From: Flavobacteriaceae bacterium
GTDB lineage: Bacteria > Bacteroidota > Bacteroidia > Flavobacteriales > Flavobacteriaceae
Assembly (NCBI GenBank): GCA_009827225.1
Contig: WUAI01000010.1
Coordinates: 1 to 64,000 of the forward strand
Length of the DNA: 64,000 bases
Direction: 5' to 3'
In this document: positions 53,784 to 63,737 of the stretch, in pieces
Numbering within the stretch: the stretch's first letter is position 1
Layout of the letters: each line of letters begins with the position of its first letter
The notes under the pieces: generated by a model
Told to the model about the DNA's origin: nothing
Databases searched by the model: none
Seen by the model: only the letters and a program-made list of their open reading frames with translations
Program-made: the position numbers and the translations under genes

Positions 53784-54734
53784 CTAGTTTATGGTATCAT
53801 TTTGAGCTTCATAGGGCTTAGGTCTCTTTCCGAAGAGAGAAAAATGAACATATCGCTTCGGATTGAGCTTCATATCTTCCAGCAACTGCTCCAACTGCTT
53901 GGAGGCACCGGTTAGATTATCATATAATTTTTCGTCTTTCAATAATTTGCCAACACTGCCTTCTCCGCTCTCAATATCACTCGCAATATTGTTGAACTTA
54001 TCCAAAACACCCTGTAAATCTTTAATCATCTTCCCGGTCTCCAATTGTGCCAGTGAATCGGATAATCGTGCGAAGTTCTCAGAAGTAACATCCAGATTGG
54101 CAAATGTATTATTGAGTTTATCCTTATTGTCACGTAAGAGGCTGCTCATATCCCTGGACGCCCCACTAAAAGAAGCCATGGTAGAATTTAGATTCGAGAT
54201 ACTGGACTTGAGGTTCTCTTTCGTTTCTTCGTCCATCACGTCATTCAAATTACCTAGAACAGTATCTAATTTGGAGAGTGTAGATTTTAGGCTCGTCTCA
54301 AGAGGTCCGAACTTATCCAGTATTCCATCGATCATTCCTCTCTGAATTTCACCTCGCAACGTATCTTTGGATTTGGCCATTTCCTTTGAAGTATAATCCG
54401 GAATTATCCCAAGATTGTTGCCTCCAATAAATCCGCTGCTATAGATTTGAACCATGCTGTTCTTCGAGAATTCAAAGTCTTTTTCTACTGAAAATTTCAC
54501 CAACAATCCGCCATTTTCTCCAATAAAATCGATACTCTCAACTTTTCCTACCTGCAATCCATTAACAGTAACGGGAGCAGAAATAGCCAGGCCCGCCACA
54601 TTCTTATATTTCACATAGAAAACTCTTCCGTCTTGAAAAAGACTGGAATTTTTAAGAAAATTATACCCAAAAATAAATAGCAGAATTCCTGCTATCACTA
54701 ATACTCCGGTTTTTACTTCTCTGGAAAGTTTCAA
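53784..54734 (-). CDS. MlaD/MCE-family lipid-transport protein
   Basis: The 316-residue product has one N-terminal transmembrane helix and an MCE domain (about 30-110; V-T-V-N-G-L-Q-V-G-K-V). A long helical, coiled-coil tail (about 130-300) follows, like proteins that bridge the periplasm to carry lipids. The first in-frame start is a TTG at 54755, but it lies almost on the -7 element at 54757-54764. TTG 54734 gives the family-like N-terminus K-L-S-R-E-V-K-T-G and is preferred. No Mla ATPase or permease is adjacent. Confidence 0.82.
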   Translation of the reverse strand: MKLSREVKTGVLVIAGILLFIFGYNFLKNSSLFQDGRVFYVKYKNVAGLAISAPVTVNGLQVGKVESIDFIGENGGLLVKFSVEKDFEFSKNSMVQIYSSGFIGGNNLGIIPDYTSKEMAKSKDTLRGEIQRGMIDGILDKFGPLETSLKSTLSKLDTVLGNLNDVMDEETKENLKSSISNLNSTMASFSGASRDMSSLLRDNKDKLNNTFANLDVTSENFARLSDSLAQLETGKMIKDLQGVLDKFNNIASDIESGEGSVGKLLKDEKLYDNLTGASKQLEQLLEDMKLNPKRYVHFSLFGKRPKPYEAQNDTIN

Positions 54735-54756
54735 GGGCACGGTGTTTACTACCAAA

Positions 54757-54764
54757 CAAATTTA
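54757..54764 (-). promoter_or_regulatory. Bacteroidota -7 element (TAAATTTG) for the MlaD gene
   Basis: Exact TAnnTTTG match on the minus strand, 22 bases before TTG 54734. It helps decide between the two possible starts of the MlaD gene. Confidence 0.45.
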
Positions 54765-54835
54765 GAAATAATTATGGACTGAGATGAATTAAATAAGAAG
54801 TTTATGAATATTTAATCAACAATGTTTAAAGGGGT

Positions 54836-55957
54836 TTAGCGGTCTTCTGCCTTCAATATTTCCGAGAGGCGAACTTTTTTACCATCGATGAATGCCACCA
54901 CATAACTTCCCGAATATCCTTTTTCACGTGCGTAGGTCTTCATCAGTTGGATTTTGTTGTAATCCGACGTCTCTCCATAATAGTATTTATACAACCCATC
55001 TTCTTCATTTCGACTGATTTCAGAAAGCCCTTTAAAATTATAAGCTTTTGTCGCTAATTTCTTGCTGCTTGCCGCCAATTGAACCTTAAAGGTCACACCA
55101 TCGTATATCTTCTCTTCTGCCTCAACAATAGCTTCTTCGATCTCTTCTTCGGTAATTACCGGATTCTGGAAATCGGAAGTGGCGAGGGCAATGTTCTTTT
55201 TATACGCTATGATGCCATTCGCAATCTCCTTGGCCATCTCTTTTCGACCTTTCTTGGAATTTACGTATTTGCCTTCTGAATTATGGGTCAAAAAACCTAA
55301 TTCCACCAAAACACTGGGCATATAGGAGTGGTGAAGCACCCAAAATGGAGCCGATTTCACACTTCTGTCCTTTCGTTTGAGGTTATTTACCATGTTATTC
55401 TGAATCAATCCTGCCAGCATGATACTCTGGTCGAGGTATTCCTCCTGCATCAATGTAAGCCCGATAAGTGATTCCGGGGAGTTGGGATCAAATCCTGCAT
55501 ATCGTTCCTCGTAATTATCTTCCAGAAAAATTACTTCGTTCTCCCGTTTTGCCGTTTCGAGGTTTTTTCCCGATTTGTCCACACCCATTACGAAAGTCTC
55601 CGCTCCATAGGCTTGGGTGTGATGTGAATTACAGTGTATAGAGACAAATATGTCGGCATCGGCTTCATTTGCGATGGGTCCGCGCTCGTCCAATTCAATA
55701 AAAACGTCGGTCTTTCGAGTATAGATCACTTTAATGCCCGGTTCTTTCTCCAAAAGCTTACCCACCTGTAGGGTGACATCCAGAACTATGTCCTTCTCTT
55801 TAAATCCATTACCAGTATTGCCGGGATCTCTTCCCCCATGGCCTGCATCCAGCACCACCACAAATGGCTTTTGGATCTCTTCCTGTTCGCTGGTAAACGC
55901 GTATATGATTCCGACGCATGCAACAAGCAAAAGAAATGGCAATAGTTTCGTTTTCAT
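54836..55957 (-). CDS. N-acetylmuramoyl-L-alanine amidase (AmiC-type, Amidase_3)
   Basis: A zinc amidase that cuts the stem peptide from peptidoglycan. The 373-residue product has an N-terminal signal/anchor (about 1-21), V-L-D-A-G-H-G-G-R-D-P-G (zinc His, 35-46), I-H-C-N-S-H-H (second zinc His), V-L-V-E-L-G-F-L (catalytic Glu), and a C-terminal SPOR-like domain (about 270-365) for binding denuded glycan. It probably works in cell separation. Divergent from the LptD-like gene. Confidence 0.92.
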   Translation of the reverse strand: MKTKLLPFLLLVACVGIIYAFTSEQEEIQKPFVVVLDAGHGGRDPGNTGNGFKEKDIVLDVTLQVGKLLEKEPGIKVIYTRKTDVFIELDERGPIANEADADIFVSIHCNSHHTQAYGAETFVMGVDKSGKNLETAKRENEVIFLEDNYEERYAGFDPNSPESLIGLTLMQEEYLDQSIMLAGLIQNNMVNNLKRKDRSVKSAPFWVLHHSYMPSVLVELGFLTHNSEGKYVNSKKGRKEMAKEIANGIIAYKKNIALATSDFQNPVITEEEIEEAIVEAEEKIYDGVTFKVQLAASSKKLATKAYNFKGLSEISRNEEDGLYKYYYGETSDYNKIQLMKTYAREKGYSGSYVVAFIDGKKVRLSEILKAEDR

Positions 55958-56030
55958 AGTGATGTAACGCTTTATAAAAGCGGTTATTTTAAAATTTTGT
56001 TATCTGAAATTGCAGCCCAAAAAATATGTT

Positions 56031-56038
56031 TAATTTTG
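56031..56038 (+). promoter_or_regulatory. Bacteroidota -7 element (TAATTTTG) for the LptD-like gene
   Basis: Exact TAnnTTTG match, 50 bases before GTG 56089. A TTTG lies upstream at 55996-55999, but the 31-base spacer is longer than usual. Confidence 0.45.
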
Positions 56039-56088
56039 AGCATCCAAAAACTAAGCCAATATATATATTGCGATTGTAGATTTCGGAT

Positions 56089-58857
56089 GTGACATACATA
56101 ACTTATCACAAAAGATATTTACAATTTTATAGGATCATAGCATTGCGTAAACCAAGGCATACTTCACTTCTATTGCTCTTCCTACTGCTCGTTGGCGGTG
56201 CGAATTTATATGCACAGGACCCACCTTTAAAAGGCACGGTGAATTTACCTGCGGCTATCGACACTACAACACTTTCCAGAACAGATACGCTGGTGACTAA
56301 ACAAATAAGCTTGAATGCAGTGATTGATACCGTGAAAACAGACACTGTCAAGCCCGAGAAAGAGCCCATTCTAACGGATGTTGTGGAATACTATGGAGAA
56401 GATTATGTATTTATCGATCGAAAGAATGGAAAGATCTATATGTACAATGAGGCATTCGTTATCTACGAGGACCTTAGAATAGATGCAGGGCTCATTATAC
56501 TGGACTACAATAAAAATGAAGTGTATGCCAAGGGAATCGACAGTACGGGTGGGGTTTACAGCCAGGCACCGGTATTTGTTCAGGGGCCCAATAAGGTGGA
56601 ACCGGACTCCCTTCGGTTTAACTTTGACACCGAAAAAGCAATTGTATATAATTCCAAGACCAAGGATCAGGATATCTGGACCCTGGCTGAGGTGACCAAA
56701 AAAGAAAACGACTCTGTATATTACCTGCGGAATGTGAAGTTCACAACCTCTGAAAATATCGATGATCCTGAATATTATTTCTACACTAGGAAAGCCAAAT
56801 TCGTTCCCGGAAAAAAAGTAGTGACGGGCCTCACCAATATGTACATCGCAGATGTACCCACCCCTCTAGGACTACCATTTGCATTTTTCCCACTTACAGA
56901 AGATCGTACTTCAGGTTTTATTTTTCCGAATATTGGAGAAGACAATAACCGGGGTTTCTTTTTTCAAAATGGAGGATATTATTTCGCGATCAATGATTAT
57001 TTCGATCTCACTTTAGTAGGTGACTATTATACGAACGGGAGTTATGCATTACGAGCCGATACCGATTATGCGCTGAGATATAAATTCCGGGGAAACATCA
57101 GTGTACGTTACGAAAACCTGATCAATAGTGAACGGGGGTTCCCGGACTTTAGCCAAAGCACCCTGTACAACATTCGATGGAGTCATAGCCAGGACCAAAA
57201 AGCAAATCCAAGTTCTCGATTCAGTGCCTCTGTGAACTTAGGTAGTAGCCGATACCTTCAGCAATCGATCAATCAAACCAATAATGCGAGTCAGTTGGTA
57301 AACACCTTGAGCTCCTCGGTCTCCTATTCCAAAAGCTTCGAAACGGAACCGCAGGTAGACTTTACCATCGCAGCAACCCATTCTCAGAATACCAATACAG
57401 AGGAAATCACCATGTCGCTTCCGAATTTTAACGGAAGTGTATCACGTATTTTTCCTTTTGCGCCAAAGACGGGAAGTAAAAAAGGAATCATCGAGAATAT
57501 CAACCTGCAATACAATGTGGTTGGAGAAAACCGTATTCGAACTACAGATTCTCTCTTTTTTAAAAGTGAAATGTTTGATGATGCTCAAATCGGTGCCCGT
57601 CATTCCATCCCAATCGGCACCAATTTTAAATTGCTGAACTACTTGAGTGTAAGTGCTGGAGCAAGCTACGAGGAAGTATGGGTGGGCAAGACCATCCGAA
57701 GATCGTATGATACCATGCTGAATAACGGACAAGGAGGTGTCGTTCAGGATACGATTTCCGGTTTTGACGCCTATCGAACCTATGGTTTCTCTACAGGAAT
57801 TGGAACTACCGTTTATGGTATGTTTACCTTCGGAAATGATAAGAAGATTCAAGCCATTAGGCATGTCCTGCGACCGAACATCAGTTATTCTATAAGTCCG
57901 GCGTTCGATCAGTTTTATGATGACTATATCATCCCATCTGCCGATCCACAGATCAATGATGAAGTGGTCGAATATTCCAGGTTCGAAAATACACTGTATG
58001 GAGCTCCCAGCAATCAATTTGCCAGTAGTGTCGCTTTCAGTTTGAGCAATAGTATCGAAGCAAAGGTCAGGGATCGGGATACCACGGCCACGGAACCCAG
58101 AAAGATCATACTTATCAATAACCTGAATTTCAGCAGTGGATACAGTTTTTCCAGGGATTCCCTTAAACTTGATCCTATCAACTTCACAGGAGGGATTCCT
58201 ATCGTGGAGAAACTTGACCTAAACATCAACGGATCACTGGATCCCTATGCATTGGATAATAACAACAACCGTATCGACAAATTCAATATCGACAATGGTG
58301 GCAGTTTGTTCAGGCTCACTCGGGCAAATCTGAGTTTTAACTATTCCTTCAGCAGTAAAGACTTTGAAGGTACTGAAGAAGAAGATGAACAGTTTGACAG
58401 TGATACCTTCCGTAATGGTGGTAGACCCGACGATTTATTTGGGGACACAGCCGCAATTGGAGAACAACTGGACGTAAAACGCGATAAATCCGATAACCGG
58501 GAAAGATCCTGGTATAATTACGATGTTCCCTGGAATGTTCGCCTGGCATATACCATTACCTATAACAATTCCGCTCGGCAGAATGAAATTTCGTCCCACT
58601 CACTTATGTTTAGCTCCGGTATCGAACTTTCACCTCGATGGAGTATGACAGTGTCTTCCGGATATGATTTTAAAAGCAAAGGAGTCACACTCACACAGCT
58701 GCGCTTTGAACGGGACCTGGAAAGCTGGTATACCTGGTTTAGCTGGACTCCTATTGGCGCGAGAAATACCAATTGGAACTTCTTTATCGGGATACGAGGA
58801 AATATCCTGAGCGACATCAAATACGACAAACGAAGAAATGCTGACAGGCGTTTATAA
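56089..58857 (+). CDS. LptD-like LPS-assembly outer-membrane protein
   Basis: LptD inserts LPS into the outer leaflet. The 922-residue product has an N-terminal signal (hydrophobic core about 27-38, cleavage A-Q about 43) and an OstA-like jellyroll (about 100-260). A large beta-barrel follows, starting with P-L-G-L-P-F-A-F-F-P-L-T (near 261-272) and F-I-F-P-N-I-G. No ATG opens the frame: the start is GTG 56089, or TTG 56143, which would give a shorter signal. Twelve bases separate it from ridA. Confidence 0.85.
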   Translation: MTYITYHKRYLQFYRIIALRKPRHTSLLLLFLLLVGGANLYAQDPPLKGTVNLPAAIDTTTLSRTDTLVTKQISLNAVIDTVKTDTVKPEKEPILTDVVEYYGEDYVFIDRKNGKIYMYNEAFVIYEDLRIDAGLIILDYNKNEVYAKGIDSTGGVYSQAPVFVQGPNKVEPDSLRFNFDTEKAIVYNSKTKDQDIWTLAEVTKKENDSVYYLRNVKFTTSENIDDPEYYFYTRKAKFVPGKKVVTGLTNMYIADVPTPLGLPFAFFPLTEDRTSGFIFPNIGEDNNRGFFFQNGGYYFAINDYFDLTLVGDYYTNGSYALRADTDYALRYKFRGNISVRYENLINSERGFPDFSQSTLYNIRWSHSQDQKANPSSRFSASVNLGSSRYLQQSINQTNNASQLVNTLSSSVSYSKSFETEPQVDFTIAATHSQNTNTEEITMSLPNFNGSVSRIFPFAPKTGSKKGIIENINLQYNVVGENRIRTTDSLFFKSEMFDDAQIGARHSIPIGTNFKLLNYLSVSAGASYEEVWVGKTIRRSYDTMLNNGQGGVVQDTISGFDAYRTYGFSTGIGTTVYGMFTFGNDKKIQAIRHVLRPNISYSISPAFDQFYDDYIIPSADPQINDEVVEYSRFENTLYGAPSNQFASSVAFSLSNSIEAKVRDRDTTATEPRKIILINNLNFSSGYSFSRDSLKLDPINFTGGIPIVEKLDLNINGSLDPYALDNNNNRIDKFNIDNGGSLFRLTRANLSFNYSFSSKDFEGTEEEDEQFDSDTFRNGGRPDDLFGDTAAIGEQLDVKRDKSDNRERSWYNYDVPWNVRLAYTITYNNSARQNEISSHSLMFSSGIELSPRWSMTVSSGYDFKSKGVTLTQLRFERDLESWYTWFSWTPIGARNTNWNFFIGIRGNILSDIKYDKRRNADRRL

Positions 58858-58868
58858 ATTTCTTACAC

Positions 58869-59249
58869 ATGAAACAAATAATCAACACCTCGAAAGCCCC
58901 ATCCCCGATTGGCCCATATAACCAGGCTGTCTTAAAAGGTGATATGTTATATACTTCAGGCCAGGTGGCGATCGATCCTGAAACAGGAGAATTGGTAATG
59001 GACGATATTCAGACCGAAACCAGGCAGGTTATGGAAAACATGAGGGCGGTACTTAAGGCTGCCGACATGGATTTTTCCAATGTGCTGAAAACTTCAATTT
59101 TTATAAGTGATATGGGAAATTTTGCTCAAATCAATGAGGTGTATGCTTCTTACTTTGATGAAGCAACTGCTCCCGCCAGGGAAACTGTGGAAGTTGCTAA
59201 TCTCCCGAAATACGTGAATGTGGAAATCTCGATGATCGCCTCCCGTTAA
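58869..59249 (+). CDS. ridA: RidA-family enamine/imine deaminase
   Basis: RidA hydrolyses reactive 2-aminoacrylate and related enamines. The 126-residue product has the family blocks P-S-P-I-G-P-Y-N-Q-A near 12-21, L-Y-T-S-G-Q-V-A-I-D and A-R-E-T-V-E-V-A-N-L-P with the conserved Arg near 105. It is of normal length and lies close behind the LptD-like gene; its stop abuts the tamB stop. Confidence 0.95.
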   Translation: MKQIINTSKAPSPIGPYNQAVLKGDMLYTSGQVAIDPETGELVMDDIQTETRQVMENMRAVLKAADMDFSNVLKTSIFISDMGNFAQINEVYASYFDEATAPARETVEVANLPKYVNVEISMIASR

Positions 59250-62200
59250 TTAATTCTCTTGATTCTGAGATGGTGGCGGTTTAAAGTTCACCGGAAAATT
59301 GCTGTCATCGGGAACTATAGGTGTTTCAAATTCTGATTCCAGAGTAAGCTTCTTGTTGAATAGTTTTTGCATCAGCTCATTGAACGTGTCGAAATCTACG
59401 GAATAGGATACTCCCGCACCCTGCTCGAATATTTGGTCCTCCCCAATGAATTGCAGATCGGCCTGGCGGTTGAAGAAATTGATCCTGAGGCTTCCATCTT
59501 CGTTCACCAGCCATTGTACTTCAATATCTCCTGCCACTGTCGATTCATTCGCCCCCCCTACAGGAACACCTACTCTTCCATTGATCAGAATTCGTTCTGT
59601 GATTTGGGTGGATAGTTGTACCCCAAACTGATCTTCAGTTTGTTGATCGATCGAACGTGATCCCGGCCTGAAATATGGTAATACATTAAATTTGGAATCA
59701 CTATCCGAGAATATGTCCGCCACGAGTTTATTCACCCTTTCAGCTAGAGTGCTGGCAATGGCGTTCTGTCCGGCGGCGGCGTCACTTTGAAAAGCTCCGG
59801 TGGAAACTAGGAATAATGCCTGCGTTTGCCGCTGTTCCTTGTCCTGAAGTTTGTATTCCAACTCACTCCGAACCGAAGAACTTGTATTAGGGAATTGAAT
59901 TCTGAAATCAAGCTCCGGTTGTAATATTTCACCTGTAAGATCTACAAGCACCTCAACCGGGATCGAACGGTTAAATGAAGGATTATCCAGCAATACAGCC
60001 GGGTTCGCATTGGTTTCATATTTGGCGGTTAAATCCAGTATGGCCTTTGTAGGATTCCCATTCCAGGTAATACTACCCCCTCCTAATACATCGATAGTCT
60101 TGTCTACCAATCCACCATATCTGAAATCATACTTTCCTTCGATGACCAGGAAGTCACCCCACATCTTAAATTTACCTAAAGTATTGATCTCTAGAAGTAG
60201 TGTTCCTACCCCACGACCTTTCAATCGGGAATCGTTGGCTTTGTCCACCACCACCTCTACTTCGGCTTTGTCGTTGATATCGAGTTCAAAATTGAGTGAA
60301 AGACCTTTTACTTCTTCAGAAACTATAGTCTCACCGCTTATCCTCGCTTTCTTTTCTTCCGGGGAAATAAAGTGTATAAAGGAATCATCGCTAATGCTGG
60401 CGGCATCGCTAATAGGAATCTTAAAAGTCGTCCCTTCTTCGGTGGTGGCCACCACATCGATTACCAATTCGTCCACTGGTCCCCGGATGGTAGACTCCCC
60501 ACTAATAAAGGCTGTACCATAATACAATGCTTCATCGTCAGGAGGTGTGTCCAGTACCAACATTCGAGCTGTGTTGAGGTCAAAATCCAGTTCCCATTCC
60601 GAAAAGTTCTGATGTGTTATATTTCCGTAGAGCGCACCTTCAGTATTGTATTTGGTATCCGTGATTTGTGTGCTCGCAATATTGAAACGGTCCTTGGTGA
60701 TAAACACAGCGGAATTATCCTTCAGGTCGTAATCCGTATTTAGATAAGGGAAGGTAAAACCTGCTTCATTCAGAAAAAGTCTTCCATTGATATCGGGTGT
60801 TTTATAATAACCGCTTAGTTTGGCCTCTCCATTCACCATCCCTCTGATATTGGTCATAACTTCTCCTCCAAACGGACTAAAAGCTTCGAGGTTGAACTGA
60901 TTTAAATTCACATCGAGATCGATCTGGGAGTTGGTTTCGGCTACGGCAATGCTTCCCTGGGCCGTAAAGGATCTTACATCTTCATTGACGAGGCTCGAAT
61001 TTATCGTATACTTTGTGAGGTCGCTATTACCTGATATATCCAGATTTAAATCACCAAAATGGACCTTATTTAATTTCACATTGTCGATCACCAACTGTGA
61101 ATTTGGATAGAAGGATCCTTTCTTTTTTAGAAAATTCAATCGGCCGTTTATATTTCCTTCCAGATCCAGGCTATCGATATCCGGAACCAATTTTCCTATG
61201 TCCACGTCTTTAAAATTCAGCTTGACATCGGTGTACAATGAATCTCTCACTACACCAGCCATTTGAATCAATTCATTCTCATGTCTTAAAGTGAGTGAAT
61301 CCAGCTTGATATCCCGGAAGTTATTATCGAACGTGATCTTGTTCAGTCGGTTGTTATTACGGTTCAGGAACCACTCATTATCCTTGTAAGTGATTTTTGA
61401 CCGCTTGATCCCAACCACCGATTTTCCATTGGGATTGATCGTGTGGTACAGTGCCATATTGAACAGGTCTTGCTGTGCCTTCCCACCTTTAAAATTGGAT
61501 TGAATGTAAAGGGTGTCGTTCAGTGTTTTGTTGATGATGTTCACGTCGGAAAGATTATACACCCCGGTGTAGACTGAATCCACTGCCACGTAGGCATTGA
61601 ATAATGGATTATCATTATCCAGCTGAATATTCACCTTGCCCAGATAATTATCCAGTAGTAATAATTCCGGCGAACGAAAATCGAGTTTAAACTTAGACTC
61701 ATCGGAATACACCGAACCTCTCACCCGCGTATTTTCCCCAAGCTGAAGCTCTGGAACAAATACATCCACAATCTTATTATAAATTTCGAATTCATAATCG
61801 ATATACTGATCTGTGGTTACCTCATTAGGGATATAATTGGCATAAATACTCCCAATGGAATTATGAAATAGGTTAGGAATATCTTCTACCAGGAACTTAC
61901 CGCTGATCTTTCCATTGATGATGTCCGGAGATTTGATTTCAATGGTCCGAATATCTTCAGTAAAGAACGAGGAGATCAAGAAATCATCAAAGAAGAAGTC
62001 ATCGTTTTCTGTTTGATAAAAAGTCTGTAAAAACTCAATATTCCCGACCGCATCATTTACGGTGGTTCCTTCCATATCCATTATGATTCGTCCGGCGAAT
62101 ACCGAAACGCTATCCCGCTTAAACAAGTTGAGTTTGTTCAATTCGGCAAACTCGATATCGGCTTCAAAATCGTACTGATTGAACGCCTTGGAAATATCGA

Positions 62201-63644
62201 CCAATCCGCTGAACTCCATTTGAAGATTGGGATCATTAATTTGCAGTTCTCCGTTAAATATGGGGTCTTTCAGATTTCCTGAAACGGCAATATTCTTATA
62301 ACTATAACCCTCAAAATTAAAGGTGCTGATATTTCCATTGATCCTGGTATTTACGGTTTCACGGGTAAAACCTCGTCCATCAATGGCCAGATCCGCGTTT
62401 ATCACACCCAATGAACTGGTCCCCGAAATCTTGCCTAAGTCAAAATCGGCAAGCATGACATTTCCCTGGTAAAAGGCATCACTGAAATTATGAATATTCC
62501 CAAGTTCCATCTGAAGACGGGCATCCCCGATCGCGCTGGTGATCATGCTATCCGTATTCAGTAGGTCCCCATTGAGTTGTGAGTTTCCACTCACTGCAAA
62601 ATTCCCAAAATAATTCAGCTCTTTCGGTAGTTCGGAGCCTATCATATTCGGCATGAGTCGCCGCAGATCGTAATAATTTGTGGCAATCGCATGATTTCCG
62701 GCGGTTATGATATAGGTCTCATCGTTTAAAAGATTCTTAAAGGAATAATTCCCTACAAGCCGTGTTTTATTAAATGCCACTCGTGCATCCTTAAAAGTGA
62801 AGTTGTTCAATGTACCTTCTATATCTCCCTTAAGATTGATGTTGATATTCGGCCCAAATTCATTAAAGAAGGCGTTGAGATCATTAGTGGAGATCATGGA
62901 ATCCTCCAATTGAGCCGTTATGAATACATTGTCATTGAAATTTGACATGCCCGTCTCTCCATAACTCATTTGCACATTACCATTAAGTATAGAGCCCTCC
63001 GTTTCAAGCAAGAGATTATCCAATGTTAAATCGGAATTTGTGTATTTGAAATCTGCCCTAAGATTATTGATACGCACTCCGCGTTCTTCGAGGAGCGCTA
63101 GTTCATTGATTTCGGCCGTGATCACAGGTCCGTCAATGCGAAAATCATCCGCTTCCAGTGTGATCTCCTTCAAATACAAGGCCTGCGGTGTTTCAAAATT
63201 ATAATCCCTGATCCGTACCTGGGTGTCGTAAAGATTTACTGAATTACTAAAAAGTTGAAAAGGTTTGGTTGAAGTGGTATCTCCGGTGTTGAACTTTTCT
63301 GTAAAAATGTACAGGTTGTCGTCCTGTTCGCCTTTATAGGTAGTGACATATAACTTGGCACTTTGCATATCTACGAATCCGAAATCCAAATCCCCATCAA
63401 TCAGGCGTTTGATGCTCAGAATGCTGGTTTGTATTTCTTCTGAAAAAATCAGGGTATCCTTATAATGATCTTTGATCAAAACTCCTCGCATATCGACCTC
63501 GCCTTTCCAATTAAGCCCCAAACGATCCAGGTAGATATTGGTCCCATAGGTCGCATTCAGGTTTTCCGTGACCCGCTTGGCGATTTGAGTCTGAACTGCA
63601 GGAATAGAAAGCACGATGACCAGCAATAGGATCAACAGCACCAA
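59250..63644 (-). CDS. tamB: TamB-family envelope lipid-transport/assembly protein
   Basis: TamB-type proteins form a long beta-groove that carries phospholipid across the periplasm. The 1464-residue product has an N-terminal membrane anchor, then repeated beta motifs, and a C-terminal DUF490 domain with the typical G-V-G-T-L-L-L and G-S-I-T-W-N-G-N-P blocks. No ATG is available: TTG 63644 is used, and a basic stretch (K-R-I-R-K-L-W-K-I-F-K-R) lies just upstream in frame but is preceded by a stop and lacks a normal start. tsaD diverges 93 bases away. Confidence 0.9.
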   Translation of the reverse strand: MVLLILLLVIVLSIPAVQTQIAKRVTENLNATYGTNIYLDRLGLNWKGEVDMRGVLIKDHYKDTLIFSEEIQTSILSIKRLIDGDLDFGFVDMQSAKLYVTTYKGEQDDNLYIFTEKFNTGDTTSTKPFQLFSNSVNLYDTQVRIRDYNFETPQALYLKEITLEADDFRIDGPVITAEINELALLEERGVRINNLRADFKYTNSDLTLDNLLLETEGSILNGNVQMSYGETGMSNFNDNVFITAQLEDSMISTNDLNAFFNEFGPNININLKGDIEGTLNNFTFKDARVAFNKTRLVGNYSFKNLLNDETYIITAGNHAIATNYYDLRRLMPNMIGSELPKELNYFGNFAVSGNSQLNGDLLNTDSMITSAIGDARLQMELGNIHNFSDAFYQGNVMLADFDLGKISGTSSLGVINADLAIDGRGFTRETVNTRINGNISTFNFEGYSYKNIAVSGNLKDPIFNGELQINDPNLQMEFSGLVDISKAFNQYDFEADIEFAELNKLNLFKRDSVSVFAGRIIMDMEGTTVNDAVGNIEFLQTFYQTENDDFFFDDFLISSFFTEDIRTIEIKSPDIINGKISGKFLVEDIPNLFHNSIGSIYANYIPNEVTTDQYIDYEFEIYNKIVDVFVPELQLGENTRVRGSVYSDESKFKLDFRSPELLLLDNYLGKVNIQLDNDNPLFNAYVAVDSVYTGVYNLSDVNIINKTLNDTLYIQSNFKGGKAQQDLFNMALYHTINPNGKSVVGIKRSKITYKDNEWFLNRNNNRLNKITFDNNFRDIKLDSLTLRHENELIQMAGVVRDSLYTDVKLNFKDVDIGKLVPDIDSLDLEGNINGRLNFLKKKGSFYPNSQLVIDNVKLNKVHFGDLNLDISGNSDLTKYTINSSLVNEDVRSFTAQGSIAVAETNSQIDLDVNLNQFNLEAFSPFGGEVMTNIRGMVNGEAKLSGYYKTPDINGRLFLNEAGFTFPYLNTDYDLKDNSAVFITKDRFNIASTQITDTKYNTEGALYGNITHQNFSEWELDFDLNTARMLVLDTPPDDEALYYGTAFISGESTIRGPVDELVIDVVATTEEGTTFKIPISDAASISDDSFIHFISPEEKKARISGETIVSEEVKGLSLNFELDINDKAEVEVVVDKANDSRLKGRGVGTLLLEINTLGKFKMWGDFLVIEGKYDFRYGGLVDKTIDVLGGGSITWNGNPTKAILDLTAKYETNANPAVLLDNPSFNRSIPVEVLVDLTGEILQPELDFRIQFPNTSSSVRSELEYKLQDKEQRQTQALFLVSTGAFQSDAAAGQNAIASTLAERVNKLVADIFSDSDSKFNVLPYFRPGSRSIDQQTEDQFGVQLSTQITERILINGRVGVPVGGANESTVAGDIEVQWLVNEDGSLRINFFNRQADLQFIGEDQIFEQGAGVSYSVDFDTFNELMQKLFNKKLTLESEFETPIVPDDSNFPVNFKPPPSQNQEN

Positions 63645-63737
63645 AATGGTGACTGTTCTTTTAAATATTTTCCAGAGTTTTCTGATACGCTTTTAAAGTT
63701 TTAATTTTACACCCAACAAACGTGCCTAAATTTATCC

